DNA of 64,000 nt, taken from contig CM034543.1 in the NCBI GenBank assembly GCA_020002185.1, positions 32,362,170 through 32,426,169 on the forward strand, written 5' to 3'. The notes under the pieces are model-generated. The model was not told where the DNA came from and did not search any database. It was given only the letters and a program-made list of their open reading frames with translations. Of the stretch, positions 1-10,452 are shown piece by piece (within the stretch, counting starts at the first letter, position 1; the number at the start of each line of letters is the position of its first letter). This DNA is from Paraescarpia echinospica. Its lineage: Eukaryota > Annelida > Polychaeta > Sabellida > Siboglinidae. Made by a program: the position numbers and the translations under genes.

Positions 1-137
1 TATTTTCAGTGGACGTTTCGTTAGTCATCGTTAAAAATACATGGCGTTTTATTCAATATAGATTACCTCATAAGGATAGTTAACAAAAACAAAACAATGT
101 ATCGGTTCAGTTATTTAAAGTTTTGTTGTCGCTTTAG

Positions 138-248
138 CAAACATCGTATGCTCCATGCATCCTTGTCACTCGGGAGGAAAGTGTAAAGATATCAAAGGGA
201 ATGCCGAATGTACATGCCAAGGTAACATGACAGGACGTTACTGCGATG
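138..248 (+). CDS. EGF-like exon 1 of the window
   Basis: This 111-bp exon lies between an acceptor (GCTTTAG) and a strong donor (GTAAGT at 249). It is phase 1 at both ends. The module contains [12 protein letters not shown] and then ECTCQG..TGRYC, so all six cysteines and the TGxxC turn are present. It is the first exon visible; the missing start indicates that more coding exons lie upstream of the window. Confidence 0.82.
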
Positions 249-1207
249 GTAAGTTGTAATGACTAGCAAAATTGCCCTTCACCCGATGCCTTGGTAGTTT
301 ACATCGTGATAGCAATGTTAGAAAACACACAGCATCGTTACATAAATTAAGTTACGTTTTATGTATTACGCGCACAGTACGTTTTACGTTCCGAACAACT
401 GATTTATCCCGTAAAAGGTGAGAAGTTTGACGCATATGGGGTATTTTGGCAATACGTTAGGACGTTACTGTCACAGGAAGTTGTAATGAATCGTCGTGGC
501 AATATGTCGTGACGTTGTCGCGACAGTGCGTTAGAGTGATTCGCCGTGACATTCTGACAGGGCATCGAAGCGAGATAAATTTAGTAGATCATTTTATTTC
601 AAACTATTACTATTTATATTGGTATAACATGTTCCCTTCATCCAATGTTATGTTGGCATTGGCGTGTTTGACGTAACAAAAGGTCAATACAATGTCAGTA
701 GATATACTATTGTTGAAGCAATTCCATCAAATATGTTGTTATGCCTTGAAACGCGTTAAATATGTTAATTATATACACCGATACCTCACTTAGCATTCAC
801 ACAAATTAGTTTGTCCGGGATAGCCCTACAGCTCTACCTACTGCGTCGTGCGAAAGCATACAGGTATGTGTGAGGACAGAGCAAATCAAAACTCTCACAC
901 GTAATGTTTCAGTGCCAGTGAAATGCATCGACTCCCCGTGTCGTAACAGTGCCAGTTGTACTGACGTAAATGGAGTGGCCGTGTGCATATGCGGGAGCGG
1001 ATACACAGGCTACGCATGCGACAGTACTGTCTTTTCTCTATTTTGCGTATGTGCAAACATTCTTAGCTTACGCTATGGTATCATGCTTCTTTTGTTGCCT
1101 TTTGATTGTTAAATTGTATAGGTTTGTTAACCTATACTGTGTTGAATCTCTCGGAAAGTGTGCTCTTGAAGTGCAGACGTTTTCTAATAATAGTGTTTTC
1201 TAAACAG

Positions 1208-1253
<46 letters not shown>

Positions 1254-2041
1254 TTGAAGAACCAACCTTGATTTATGAAATTAATTTTCAGCTACCGGTT
1301 GTCTATGATTGACCTGCCGCCATCTTTAATTGGCGCTAACCGACGACATATTAGTACACCGAATTTAAATTAAGATTGCCTTAAGGCTGAGATACACTGG
1401 CACCTTTCGCCCGACTCGACCAGATAGGTCCAGGCCAAATCAAAACAGACCAGACCAGCCTTGCCACGACTACAGTGTCTACGCTACACCGGCTGACACC
1501 GTCTGCGCTATTCTCTAAACCGGCATGACGTCATAATCACGTATATATAAAAATGTCATCACACCAACATCGGTTAGCCACGTCGTAGTCGATCGTTTTC
1601 AAGTTCTGCCGGCTCCAAGTATACCGCCGTCGGTGCTAGTCCGGTGAGTCTGGTCTAGTCTGGTCTGGTCTGGTCGAGACATAAATTTGCGTAATAACCA
1701 CATATTGCGATAATGGCAATTAACACAACATACTAGCATATTATATCACTTAGTATGTGTTTTACATGCCCACAGATGTGTGTCGACTACACTTAGCAAT
1801 ATACTACCTAACCATTAATTCCACATTGTAAATCATCTGCAGAGCGAATTTACTAGAGTTAACAATGTGTTGGCAAATAAGTACGATATAATTTTTACCA
1901 AGCGCATTCCAGGGCGAATAGTATCAATGAACTGTCTTCACAATACGACCATTCGAAATTAGACAAACAAAAGCACCTAGTCATTACTTGTTGACTAAAG
2001 AATTGGGCACACACACGCGCGCGCGAGCACGTATGCGCACG

Positions 2042-2089
<48 letters not shown>

Positions 2090-2790
2090 CATACACATAC
2101 ACTCGTATACAGACACTCGTATACACGTACATGAACGCAGGTATGCATGCATGTGTATGTATGTATGTATGTGTGTATGTGTGTATGTGTGTATGTGTGT
2201 ATGTGCGTATGTGCGTATGTGCGTATGTGTATGTATGTATGTGTATGTATGTATGTATGTATGTATGTATGTATGTATGTATGTATGTATGTATGTATGT
2301 ATTATAAATGTATGTACGTATCTATGTATGTACGTATGCATGTTTGCATGCTTTGTCTTGGTACATTATATTACGCGATCATTTCTGCATCAGCAAACAT
2401 AACCTGCTCCGATCACCCGTGTCTGTTGGGCGGCACGTGTGTGGACATAAACGGCTCAGTGTCCTGTCTATGCCCGAAGAATCACACCGGCCAGTACTGT
2501 GCAAGTAGGTTCATGCAAATAGTATGTTATCCCATTTGTGCCAGTATTCGTCAGGGTCAACAATGTCACATAATATACATTCTAGTTGTAAATGGGTTTT
2601 AATTTGAGTGATTGAGTTGTTGCGTGATTGAGTACTGGAGTGATTGGTTGACTGATTGATTGATTGACTGATTGAGTTAGTGAGTGAATAATTGAGTGAG
2701 TGAGTGAGTGAGTGAGTGAGTGAGTGAGTGAGTGAGTGAGTGAGTGAGTGAGTGAGTGAGTGAGTGAGTGAGTGAGTGAGTGAGTGACAG

Positions 2791-2831
<41 letters not shown>

Positions 2832-5105
2832 TAGATTATGTGTGCGTGCATGCGTACGTACGCGTAGTGTACGCGTGGGTGTGGACGTATGTGAGTGCGT
2901 GTAGTGCAAGATAGGTTCAGTAAAGTTGATATGATTTCCGGCGTGAATAAGTAGTTCTAGCTTTGAATTTACTGTAGCTGTTTCGTTACAGCGCTATCAA
3001 TGATATTCGTATTGACAGTATTTGCAAACACATTACTATAATACTGTCCGATAATACATTCGTTATGTACAATTTATGCGGACGCCCTCAGAGCGGTAGT
3101 AGGGATCTATGTCACCACTATCACTCTGATTATGTCAGCGCCCATGACCTGTGACAACAACCCGTGCTTCATTGGCGCCAATTGTACGTTCGTCAACGGA
3201 GCAGTGGTATGCATATGCGCAGAGGAGTACACAAGCTACAACTGTAAAAATAATGTACTCGTGTTTTTGTTCTATACTTATGCATGTGTTCCACCGATGT
3301 TTTGTGTCACGTAAACACGCAGTGTTGCCAAATCCTTCGAAGAGTAACTATGTGAAGGTCCTACATCTGACCGCTGCGTGCCCGTAGTTTTATTTCTACC
3401 GATCACGGTGAAATGTTTTGTCAGGATCGGTTGAAAGGTGCTACAGTCACATTTATGTATTAGACTATATTGTTGTGCAGACGAAAATGTGAATTGATCA
3501 GGTAGATGTCCTAATGTACGTGGGTCAAACGCCCCAAAAGAAGATTCCATCTACTGATATAGTAATCAAACTTGGAAACATCAACGCCAGTTTTGGAGAT
3601 GATTCCATGTCTTGGCCAACAGCTCTGGAAAAAAATTGGAAGGGGCAAGTCAATCTCGAAAGGGACAAGTCAAACTCAAATTTGTATATGTACGCAGTTA
3701 AAACTAGCGACGACAAACACATTCTTCAAAATGCTCTGAACACTGGTACTACCCTTGGCAAAACCCAAGTTCAAAACGCTGTCACTTAATAGACTGCATA
3801 GTAACAAGAAGCGGAGATTTAGCAGATATACGAAGTACACATGCTATGCGTGGTGCAGGAAAACTGGACCTACACCAGTGAAGAAGCTAAATGTTAATGA
3901 ACTAGCAGACACTCAGATGTTTGTTGCACGCAGACTAGAAGACACCAAATAGATTTGTAAACAGTTTGAACAAGCTGCAACCTTGTTTGGACTTACAATC
4001 AGTACAAAGAAAAATGTAACTCTGTACCAACCTCCACCTAAAAAAAACTTCAATCTAGACATTGAAATAGATAGCACACCACTAAAATCAGTCAAGAACT
4101 TTACATACTTGAGCAACATGATTGCGTCTGACAACACAATTGACGTGGAAATTAACATCCGTATACATGCTGGTTCAGGAGACTTTGGAGGACACTGGAA
4201 GTGTCACAACATGGCATTACAGTATCCTGCAAAATTTTCCAACACTATTTACTCAGCTGAGACATATACACTCTACCGTCGCCACATCAGAAAACTTTCC
4301 CAAGGGCATCTCAGGAATCTGCAACAAATCATTCGGATCTCATGGGAAGATCACATTTCAAATGTAGAAGTGTCGAGACGGGTGAACATGTCAAATACAG
4401 ACGCCATTCTGAGTGTATTCCAGCTCCGCTGGACGTAACATGTTACCCGAAAGAGCAGCCTCAGAATTCCCTAGGGTGTGTTCAGTGTTGAGTTATCCAT
4501 CTGGAAACGTCTCCGTGGTGAACAACGCTTGAGGTACAAAGATGTGGTTAAAAGACACCGAAAAGCCACCATCGCTGTAAGCACACGGGAATCAATCGCA
4601 CAGGACCGGCAACAGTGGAGGCGGGCCGTACACCAGGGACAGATACACAGAAGAAATGCTACGACAAAAATGTCAACATGATCACGATCGTCAGCATGGC
4701 CTTCTGGGTGCTTCTATACCTACCGTCTTCTGTGACGACTGTGACACAGGCTTTGTCGCACAGATAAGACTGAAATCTCACCAAAGCGCAAAACATAAGA
4801 CACCCCCTTCATTGATGTCATCATCGAACACGATTAACTGCAAAGAGAGATAAATTATAATAATATGCAGCAATGTATTCGTGTTTTTCCTGCTTTCATG
4901 GTAACGTTGTGTGCGAGAAATAAACGCTAAAATTACGTATTCCGGTCAGATACAAATATGCTTGGTATTTTACTTATCGTGTTTCTCATTACTATATTAG
5001 ATGTTGTTGTGTTGTCTTAATAAATATTGTTTTCAGGTTTTTTTTAGTGTTGGATGTTCATTATTATTATTATTGTTATTATTATTGTTATTAATATTAG
5101 TAATG

Positions 5106-5138
<33 letters not shown>

Positions 5139-5334
5139 ATAGTAGTATTAGTATTAGTAGTAGTAGTAGTAGTAGTAGTTATAGTAGTAGGCCTAATAGT
5201 AGTAGTAATAGTAGTAGTATTTGTAATAGTAATAGTAGTAGTATTACTATTATTATTATTATTAGTAGTAGTAGTAGTAGCAGTAGTAGTAGTAGTAGAA
5301 GTAGTAGTAAGAGTAGTAGTAGTAGTAGTCCTAA

Positions 5335-5389
<55 letters not shown>

Positions 5390-6428
5390 CGCCGCTGTTG
5401 TTCCTGCTGCTGTTGTTCCTGCTGCTGTTGTTCCTGCTGCTGTTATTCCTGCTGCTGCTGTTTCTGCTGCTGCTGTTCCTGCTGCTGTTGTTCCTGCTGC
5501 TGTTGTTCCTGCTGCTGTTGTTCCTGCTGCTGCTGTTCCTGCTGTTGTTGTTCCTGCTGCTGTTGTTCCTGCTGCTGTTGTTCCTGCTGCTGTTGTTGCT
5601 GTTCTCCTCTTTGTAAGAATACAACGTCTTCATTGCCTCCCCAGCAACCATTACCTGCGCTGATGGCCCGTGTCAGGCTGGCGGGACATGTGAGGACGTC
5701 GCTGGCACAGCAGTGTGTTCATGCCCCGGCAATTACACCGGACGCTACTGCGCACGTACGTCACTCATGTCGAGACGGTTATTCTAAGGGATCATCTCAG
5801 AACGTCGATGTCCGTTATCAAACGAAATTACTGTCGTCTAGCCTCAGACCCCCACACACCGCTCAGAAGAAAGACTGTTAACATTGATATGATGATATCA
5901 TTATATTAACAGTGTCGGCCCGAAACGTAGGCCTAGCATTTCGATGTCCGACGCCAGACAAAACTGCCTCTGCCCCCTACCCCAAATGAAAGTAATTTTG
6001 TCTGATATCAAAAATCGACCTTCTGAGATTATCCCAAGGGTTCATATAACTGAATTTATTCAACATCAGACATATTTCGACTTGAAAACATGTGGTTTTT
6101 TAGAACAGTTGATTTTCATCTTTCATTAATGTTTTCTGTAAACTCAATAACGTTCGACAAATTATATAATACGTATTATTTTATTTAAAATGTCCATGTG
6201 AATGAATGAACACTTGGGTCGCACTTATATGTCGGTGCATGAATATGAATATGTGCGTGTGTGTGCGTGTATGTGCGTGTGTGTGCGTGTATGTGTGTGC
6301 GTATATTCTCAGAGGCGTCCGCCGCGTCAACTTAGCAATCCCCGGGTCAGCAATCAATAATAACGTCCAATCGGGCAGACATATTATTATGATGATGATA
6401 ATGACGGACGGACGGATGATGGAATGGC

Positions 6429-6473
<45 letters not shown>

Positions 6474-6865
6474 TGATGATGATGATGATGTGATGATGAT
6501 GATGATGATGATGCATTGCCGATGATGATGACTGACGGACGGACGGGATGGTACGATGCTATGATACGGCGTGATGCGCTATGTGATGATGAATGACGGC
6601 AACCTGACGATGGAAATGACATCGGTGATGATGATGATGATGATGCTGGCGATGGAAATGACTCTGGATCTGATGATGACCTGATGGATGATCCACGCAC
6701 GTGACACTCCCACACTTGCCCCACATTTCACCCATTGATCCACACCACCACACCATTTAATCTGCACATCAAGACATTGTTCCACACATTAATTTCACAC
6801 ACACACACACATTATTTTACACATTTATTTGTTCCACATTATTTTATTTACACATACATACATAT

Positions 6866-6916
<51 letters not shown>

Positions 6917-6918
6917 CC

Positions 6919-6951
<33 letters not shown>

Positions 6952-6961
6952 ATACATGCCA

Positions 6962-7004
<43 letters not shown>

Positions 7005-7085
7005 TATAAGAGCAGTATATATATATATATAGCATATGCTGCCATATACATATATGCCATATATATGCTACATATATATACAGAA

Positions 7086-7133
<48 letters not shown>

Positions 7134-9311
7134 CCCCAACCCAAACTCCATTTGTTCTGATTCAAGGCTACCTTTCCTCCCGGTGCCCCTCGCCGGGTCA
7201 GTCACCCCAAAGCTGCAGCCCCTTCCGGATCTCTCATCCCACCATCTCCCCACCTCCCCCTCTACATACATACATGTATACATACACGAACTGATGACGG
7301 ATCTCTGATTTCGGATGGTCGACGAGATTGACTCGATGGATGATGATGAAAAAAAAAAGATGAGATCCGATCCATGATCTTTCCTCACGTCCCTGACCCA
7401 CACAGTGAAAGACAGAGAGAGATGGAAAGCGCTGACTGTGCCTCCGGTCACGGGATGAGGATATATATATATATATATATACATACTTTTTCTTCCTTGG
7501 TTTCAGATGACGTTCGGCATATCTGCGAGACAGACGTGTGTAACCATCAGGGGATATGCAAAAACATCACGGGAGTAGCCGAGTGCAAATGCTATGCTGG
7601 CCACACTGGACTTCACTGCGAAGGTAGTCTAAAGATTGATTATGGTCAATTAATTGTCACTTAACCACCGAAATTGTATATTTTGTTGTCGTTATTATTA
7701 TTATTACTATTTGTTTTTGTTTTTTTATTTTATTATTATTATTATTAATGTGTACCTGGCTATAGACTGTGATGGATTTTTGTGTACGAATAATCTTTGC
7801 GAATTAATTGTAGTTTAGCTGAATGCTTCTCGAAGAAGTTGAAATGGCTTGAACAGGTCTGTCAGAGAGTAAAGTGTAAAGCGTTTTGAGCAGTCCTCGG
7901 GGATCATCTCAGAACGTCTCTGTCCGATATCAGACTTTCGTTTGGGGAAGGAGTTCGGAGGCAGTTTTGTCGGGTGCCGGACATCGATATTTTATGTCCG
8001 GACCGATACTTTTAATATATCGATATCATCATATCAAACTTTCGTCTGAGTGGACTGGGTGGGAGCTGATGCCAGATAAAAGTAATTTCTTCTGATATCG
8101 GAGATCGTCGTTCTTAGACGATCCCCACGAACTGTATATTGCGCTATGTTAAAAAAACTGACCTGTCTTTATTTAGGCAGCCCGCAGGTATCGTTCCGTC
8201 ATCGTGAGGCCGCGGTTATCGGAGCTATCGTCTTATGCTGCGCGGCAGGCAGCATTATCTTCAGTATTCTCGCCGTCACGATTTTCGCTAGGTAACATTA
8301 TACAATTCGATCGTGTTTCCACCAAACAAGCTACGCGCTTGATTGTGCACTGGTGTCATTATTATGTAGTACAGCGTTTGCTTTTATGTAATACTGTTCA
8401 TACAAACATATGTTAGTAATTTTGTAACGATGAACTATGAATAGTTCAGAGAGAAAACTTGATAAAAACGATGATCTACGATCTTGGACCACTGGCTGTT
8501 GATTTATCAGATTGTTATGTATTAAAACACAATACTACTCAATACTTTTCCTACGTATTTGCTACACACGCGATATATAATATTGGTTGGTGGGCCACTC
8601 TCCAGAAGGAGCCACTGTGTCGTTAATAAAAATGACTTGGCAAGCGGAACCGAATTTTACACAGAAAAATATGTAATGTAGTGGGGCGGCATAGTTCAAA
8701 ATACCATTTGCTCATTAGGTTATAAAAGCATGACATGTGGAAGATATATAGAACAAAATGTGTGGATCATCATCAGATATATTGGGCCTCTTGAAATTTT
8801 ACCAATGTAGGCCGCCATCTTGAAATTCAAAATGGCTGACATAAAATTACATTTTATTGTCATAAAACTCAATATTGTTAGTATTTTTGTAATGTTTATT
8901 ATGTAAAGAGTAGCTTATAGCGTGATGAGCCGTTTTGGTCCATTTGAATATGTGATGGTGACAAGAAATGATAACAATGACACAATAATATACAAATAAT
9001 ATTCTATATATTGGCCGAGTTTGGTGCTTTTATTACAAAATGCACAATTGTTTTGTTGTGCCGTCCTACTAATGAAAATAGGTGCTATTCTTGGTTATGT
9101 TTCTCCGTGCCTGGGTGTGAACTGATATATCTAGTTAACATTGCGCACGTCGTTCTCTACATGCAGCACTCGCACAGAACGTCGGCGTGCGCAGATAATC
9201 GAAGAGGAACAACAGGAAATTCAGCGTCTGCTTGGTGAACAGGAACATTCGTGGTCTAGCATCTTCGACCGCAATACCTTCCACCACAGAAGTACAGAAA
9301 ATGTTGAATGA
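138..9311 (+). CDS. Multi-EGF single-pass membrane protein, 3' part (gene model, 8 exons)
   Basis: Joining 138-248, 913-1023, 2394-2504, 3139-3249 (doubtful), 5645-5755, 7507-7623, 8177-8291 and 9167-9311 gives an open frame ending in TGA at 9309. Every EGF exon starts with two bases of a split codon and ends with one base (phase 1-1), so exons can be gained or lost without a frameshift. Each module has six cysteines spaced C-x4-C-x5-C-x8-C-x-C-x8-C. A transmembrane exon and a charged tail follow, so the protein is probably type I, with the EGF repeats outside the cell and the tail in the cytosol. EGF arrays of this kind usually act in adhesion, receptor or ligand roles, but nothing here identifies a named family. 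The signal peptide and further repeats must lie upstream of the window. Introns are loaded with microsatellites, two MITEs, a SINE and an RTE relic. Confidence 0.8.
913..1023 (+). CDS. EGF-like exon 2
   Basis: This 111-bp phase 1-1 exon follows the acceptor TGTTTCAG and ends before GTACTG at 1024, a GT donor with a weak +3 to +6 context. The module reads [12 protein letters not shown]...[13 protein letters not shown], with six cysteines and the GYTG turn intact. Length and phase match its neighbours exactly, which supports this donor despite its weak consensus. Confidence 0.82.
1211..1255. repeat. (TA)n microsatellite in EGF-gene intron
   Basis: A run of TA dinucleotides with one interruption. 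It lies in the intron between EGF exons 2 and 3. Confidence 0.95.
1412..1679. mobile_element. Possible MITE-like insertion with imperfect terminal inverted repeats
   Basis: The left side has CTCGACCAGA (about 1415-1424) followed by CAGACCAGACCAG-type sequence. The right side has its reverse complement, TCTGGTCGAG (about 1669-1678), preceded by repeated TCTGG/TCTAG. There is no ORF between them. The arms are short and partly simple-sequence, and I could not fix a target-site duplication, so this is a weak call. Confidence 0.3.
2040..2345. repeat. (CA)n followed by (GTAT)n microsatellites
   Basis: A CA tract at about 2040-2083 is followed by a long GTAT/GTGTAT tract to about 2340. The tract ends 50 bp before the acceptor of EGF exon 3. 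Open frames over this stretch are repeat artefacts. Confidence 0.95.
2394..2504 (+). CDS. EGF-like exon 3
   Basis: This 111-bp phase 1-1 exon lies between the acceptor CTGCATCAG and the donor GTAGGT (2505). The module contains [12 protein letters not shown], then [13 protein letters not shown], with all six cysteines. The NIT near the start and NGS and NHT inside are possible N-glycosylation sites. Confidence 0.85.
2630..2830. repeat. (GAGT)n and (GA)n microsatellites
   Basis: Degenerate TGAT/TGAG units give way to a near-perfect GAGT tract (about 2693-2788) and then a GA tract (about 2795-2826). It is intronic, between EGF exons 3 and 4. Confidence 0.95.
3139..3249 (+). pseudogene. EGF-like exon 4 with a damaged splice donor
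   Basis: After the acceptor TATGTCAG there is a 111-bp block coding [12 protein letters not shown]...[13 protein letters not shown]. All six cysteines are kept, but the usual GYTG turn has become EYTS. The base pair expected to be the GT donor (3250-3251) is AT. The nearest GT (3255) would make a 116-nt exon and break the frame. The exon is therefore probably skipped or dead. Because its neighbours are phase 1-1, losing it leaves the frame intact. Confidence 0.65.
3514..4860 (+). mobile_element. RTE-like LINE relic with internal deletion, in EGF-gene intron
   Basis: Broken frames on the + strand resemble RTE-type proteins. An endonuclease-like piece ([11 protein letters not shown], about 3565) runs directly into a late reverse-transcriptase/thumb segment ([10 protein letters not shown], then [14 protein letters not shown], then [10 protein letters not shown]). 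A C-terminal part with a C2H2-like remnant ([20 protein letters not shown]) follows near 4725-4800. The central polymerase motifs are missing and several stops and frameshifts are present, so it is inactive. Family assignment is by recognition of these segments, not by alignment. Confidence 0.7.
5058..5392. repeat. (TTA)n and (TAG)n trinucleotide tract
   Basis: Trinucleotide repeats, first ATT/TTA then TAG with point variants. Long Ser-rich or Val-rich translations across this stretch are artefacts of the repeat. Confidence 0.95.
5393..5606. repeat. 15-bp minisatellite TTCCTGCTGCTGTTG, about 13 copies
   Basis: The unit TTCCTGCTGCTGTTG repeats in register with small variants (TTATT, CTGCTGCTG). 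It ends about 40 bp before the acceptor of EGF exon 5. The + strand is strongly pyrimidine-rich here and could act as an extended splice tract; that role is inference. Confidence 0.93.
5645..5755 (+). CDS. EGF-like exon 5
   Basis: This 111-bp phase 1-1 exon lies between the acceptor CCTCCCCAG and the donor GTACGT (5756). It contains [12 protein letters not shown], then [13 protein letters not shown], with six cysteines and one N-x-T (NYT). The acceptor follows directly on the pyrimidine-rich minisatellite. Confidence 0.85.
5788..6035. mobile_element. MITE copy 1 of a family with ~45-bp terminal inverted repeats
   Basis: The left end GGGATCATCTCAGAACGTC is mirrored at the right end: the reverse complement of 5990-6035 begins GGGATAATCTCAGAAGGTC and continues through a shared GATATCA...AAATTACT block. 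The 248-bp body has no ORF. A second copy with the same ends is at 7899-8126. Confidence 0.75.
6385..6660. repeat. (GAT)n trinucleotide repeat, interrupted
   Basis: ATGATG tracts are interrupted by GACGGACGGACGG pieces, which occur twice. It lies in the intron between EGF exons 5 and 6. A short GT-rich tract (6245-6300) precedes it. Confidence 0.95.
6860..7131. repeat. (TA)n microsatellite, several blocks
   Basis: Four or five TA tracts are separated by short unique pieces (AAGCCAT, AATACATGCCATGCA, AGTATATAAGAGCAG). A further short TA tract at 7461-7480 lies about 25 bp from the acceptor of EGF exon 6. Confidence 0.95.
7507..7623 (+). CDS. EGF-like exon 6 (membrane-proximal)
   Basis: This 117-bp phase 1-1 exon lies between the acceptor TTGGTTTCAG and the donor GTAGTC (7624). 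It codes [12 protein letters not shown], then [13 protein letters not shown], with the canonical cysteine spacing and an NIT site. It is two codons longer than the other modules at its N-terminal side and is the last EGF module before the transmembrane exon. Confidence 0.85.
7694..7747. repeat. (ATT)n tract upstream of a SINE fragment
   Basis: ATT repeats with a T-rich interruption, directly abutting the 5'-truncated SINE that starts at about 7748. Confidence 0.85.
7748..8162 (+). mobile_element. 5'-truncated tRNA-derived SINE split by a MITE
   Basis: From about 7748 to 7898 the sequence follows the local SINE family (TGTACCTGGC, AATTGTAGTTTAGCTGAATG, AAGCGTTTTGAGCAGTCCT). Its 3' end (AACTGTATATTGCGCTATGTT) resumes at 8127, after the MITE at 7899-8126. 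The full-length copy at 63185-63492 gives the uninterrupted order. Confidence 0.75.
7899..8126. mobile_element. MITE copy 2, inserted in a SINE
   Basis: The left end GGGGATCATCTCAGAACGTC and the right end (reverse complement GGGGATCGTCTAAGAACGAC) are inverted repeats. They share CCGATATCAGA further in. The copy is 228 bp with no ORF. It interrupts the SINE near the AGTCCT/GAGGACT site and lies about 50 bp before the transmembrane exon. Confidence 0.78.
8177..8291 (+). CDS. Transmembrane exon of the EGF protein
   Basis: This 115-bp exon follows the acceptor TCTTTATTTAG and ends before GTAACA (8292). It starts in phase 1, like the EGF exons, and ends in phase 2. It encodes a short linker ([11 protein letters not shown]) and then about 25 hydrophobic residues starting [20 protein letters not shown], a clear membrane helix. 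The next exon begins with arginines, fitting the positive-inside rule. Confidence 0.8.
9167..9311 (+). CDS. Terminal exon: cytoplasmic tail of the EGF protein
   Basis: After the acceptor CTCTACATGCAG the phase fits (AG|C gives Ser). The frame reads [20 protein letters not shown], then [19 protein letters not shown], and stops at TGA 9309-9311. The tail is 48 residues, with a basic stop-transfer start and then an acidic/Gln helix-like stretch. No known signalling motif is evident. Confidence 0.78.
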
Positions 9312-9700
9312 CTTTCTGCTGGTGCGTTGGTTGCTGCTGAAGCTGAAAGTTAGGATTATGCCGCAAGATCAAGTGTGTCGATTCGAACGTTTGTCTTCCG
9401 TTCTTGAACGCCGTGTGTAGAAATATGTTGCAAGGAGAAACGATGATGAATTAAGAGAGACACAGAGAAGTGGAAGAGGGGGTGAGGCGCTACGCCTGCA
9501 CGTCAACAAACATTGAGTCGAAATTTCGACGTATGTATTTGTTTCAACAGTTTTCTAGATACTGCTCAAACAGTTGTCTTTATACCCCGGTAGAAGATGT
9601 TCTTTTTATGATGACGTGAATCAATTTAATTGATTCGTTCTTTACCTATTTTTGCATGTTTGTGTCTATTCAGAATAAAACGCTACAATGATGTTCTAAT
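9312..9700 (+). other. 3' UTR of the EGF gene with AATAAA signal
   Basis: AATAAA at 9674-9679 lies about 365 bp after the stop codon. Cleavage would be expected near 9690-9700. No other ORF lies in this interval. Confidence 0.55.
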
Positions 9701-10452
9701 TTGATTTTCCCAGTTATATCTTTGTGATCCGTCTGATCTGTCCACAACAATTAACTGTGTTAGGTGAACAAACAAAGAAGCCCTTCACCTGACGAGATGT
9801 CTTGGTAGATGACAGTCGTGATAATGATTTTACCAAATGTTAGAAAATACACACATAAAAGGTTAAGAATCGCTATTCTTCGAGAAGGAAAACTGATTAT
9901 GAACCGTGAGCCATTTTGCCCATTCCAAGTCGGGATAAAAGAGAAAAGTTGGCCAATGATCCAATCACATCTACTGTAAATATATGTGACAGAAACAACG
10001 AAATGTTGCCTCATGCTTCAACTAGCACAAAAAGAGGATAAGTACTGCTATTACATAAATACCAATAGCATAGGTGCACGTGGCTGCTAGGTATTTCTTG
10101 AAATAGCCCATATTTATGAATATCTCTATATATAAATATGGTAGCTTTGGATATTTACATGTGCCTATGATTTGGTGGCGATACACAGTAATTGTTTTCA
10201 CGATTCTACCCTACATTATGCGATGAATACAGTTAAACACCAAATATTAGTTGTATATATATATATATATATATATATTCGCTTGTAGCCTATCAGATAA
10301 CAATTAGTTCACGTTTGATATCAGCATTACAAATATGTCGTTCCTGTGTACATTTTATATTGTGCGAAGTAAACAGGCAAGCATACATCGTACAAATTGC
10401 ATCGTTTCAATGATGTACCTTGCAGAAAATATAGCCGGCAGAGATTAAATTT

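Noticed and set aside
1530..1540. TGACGTCA as a CREB site (also at the 24.48-kb arm)
   Set aside because: Both occurrences lie inside probable mobile elements, and a single palindrome is not evidence of regulation.
5054..5881. 275-codon Ser/Cys-rich frame and 220-codon Val-rich frame
   Set aside because: Both are translations of TAG/TTA and CTG repeats. They only incidentally run through EGF exon 5, in the wrong frame.
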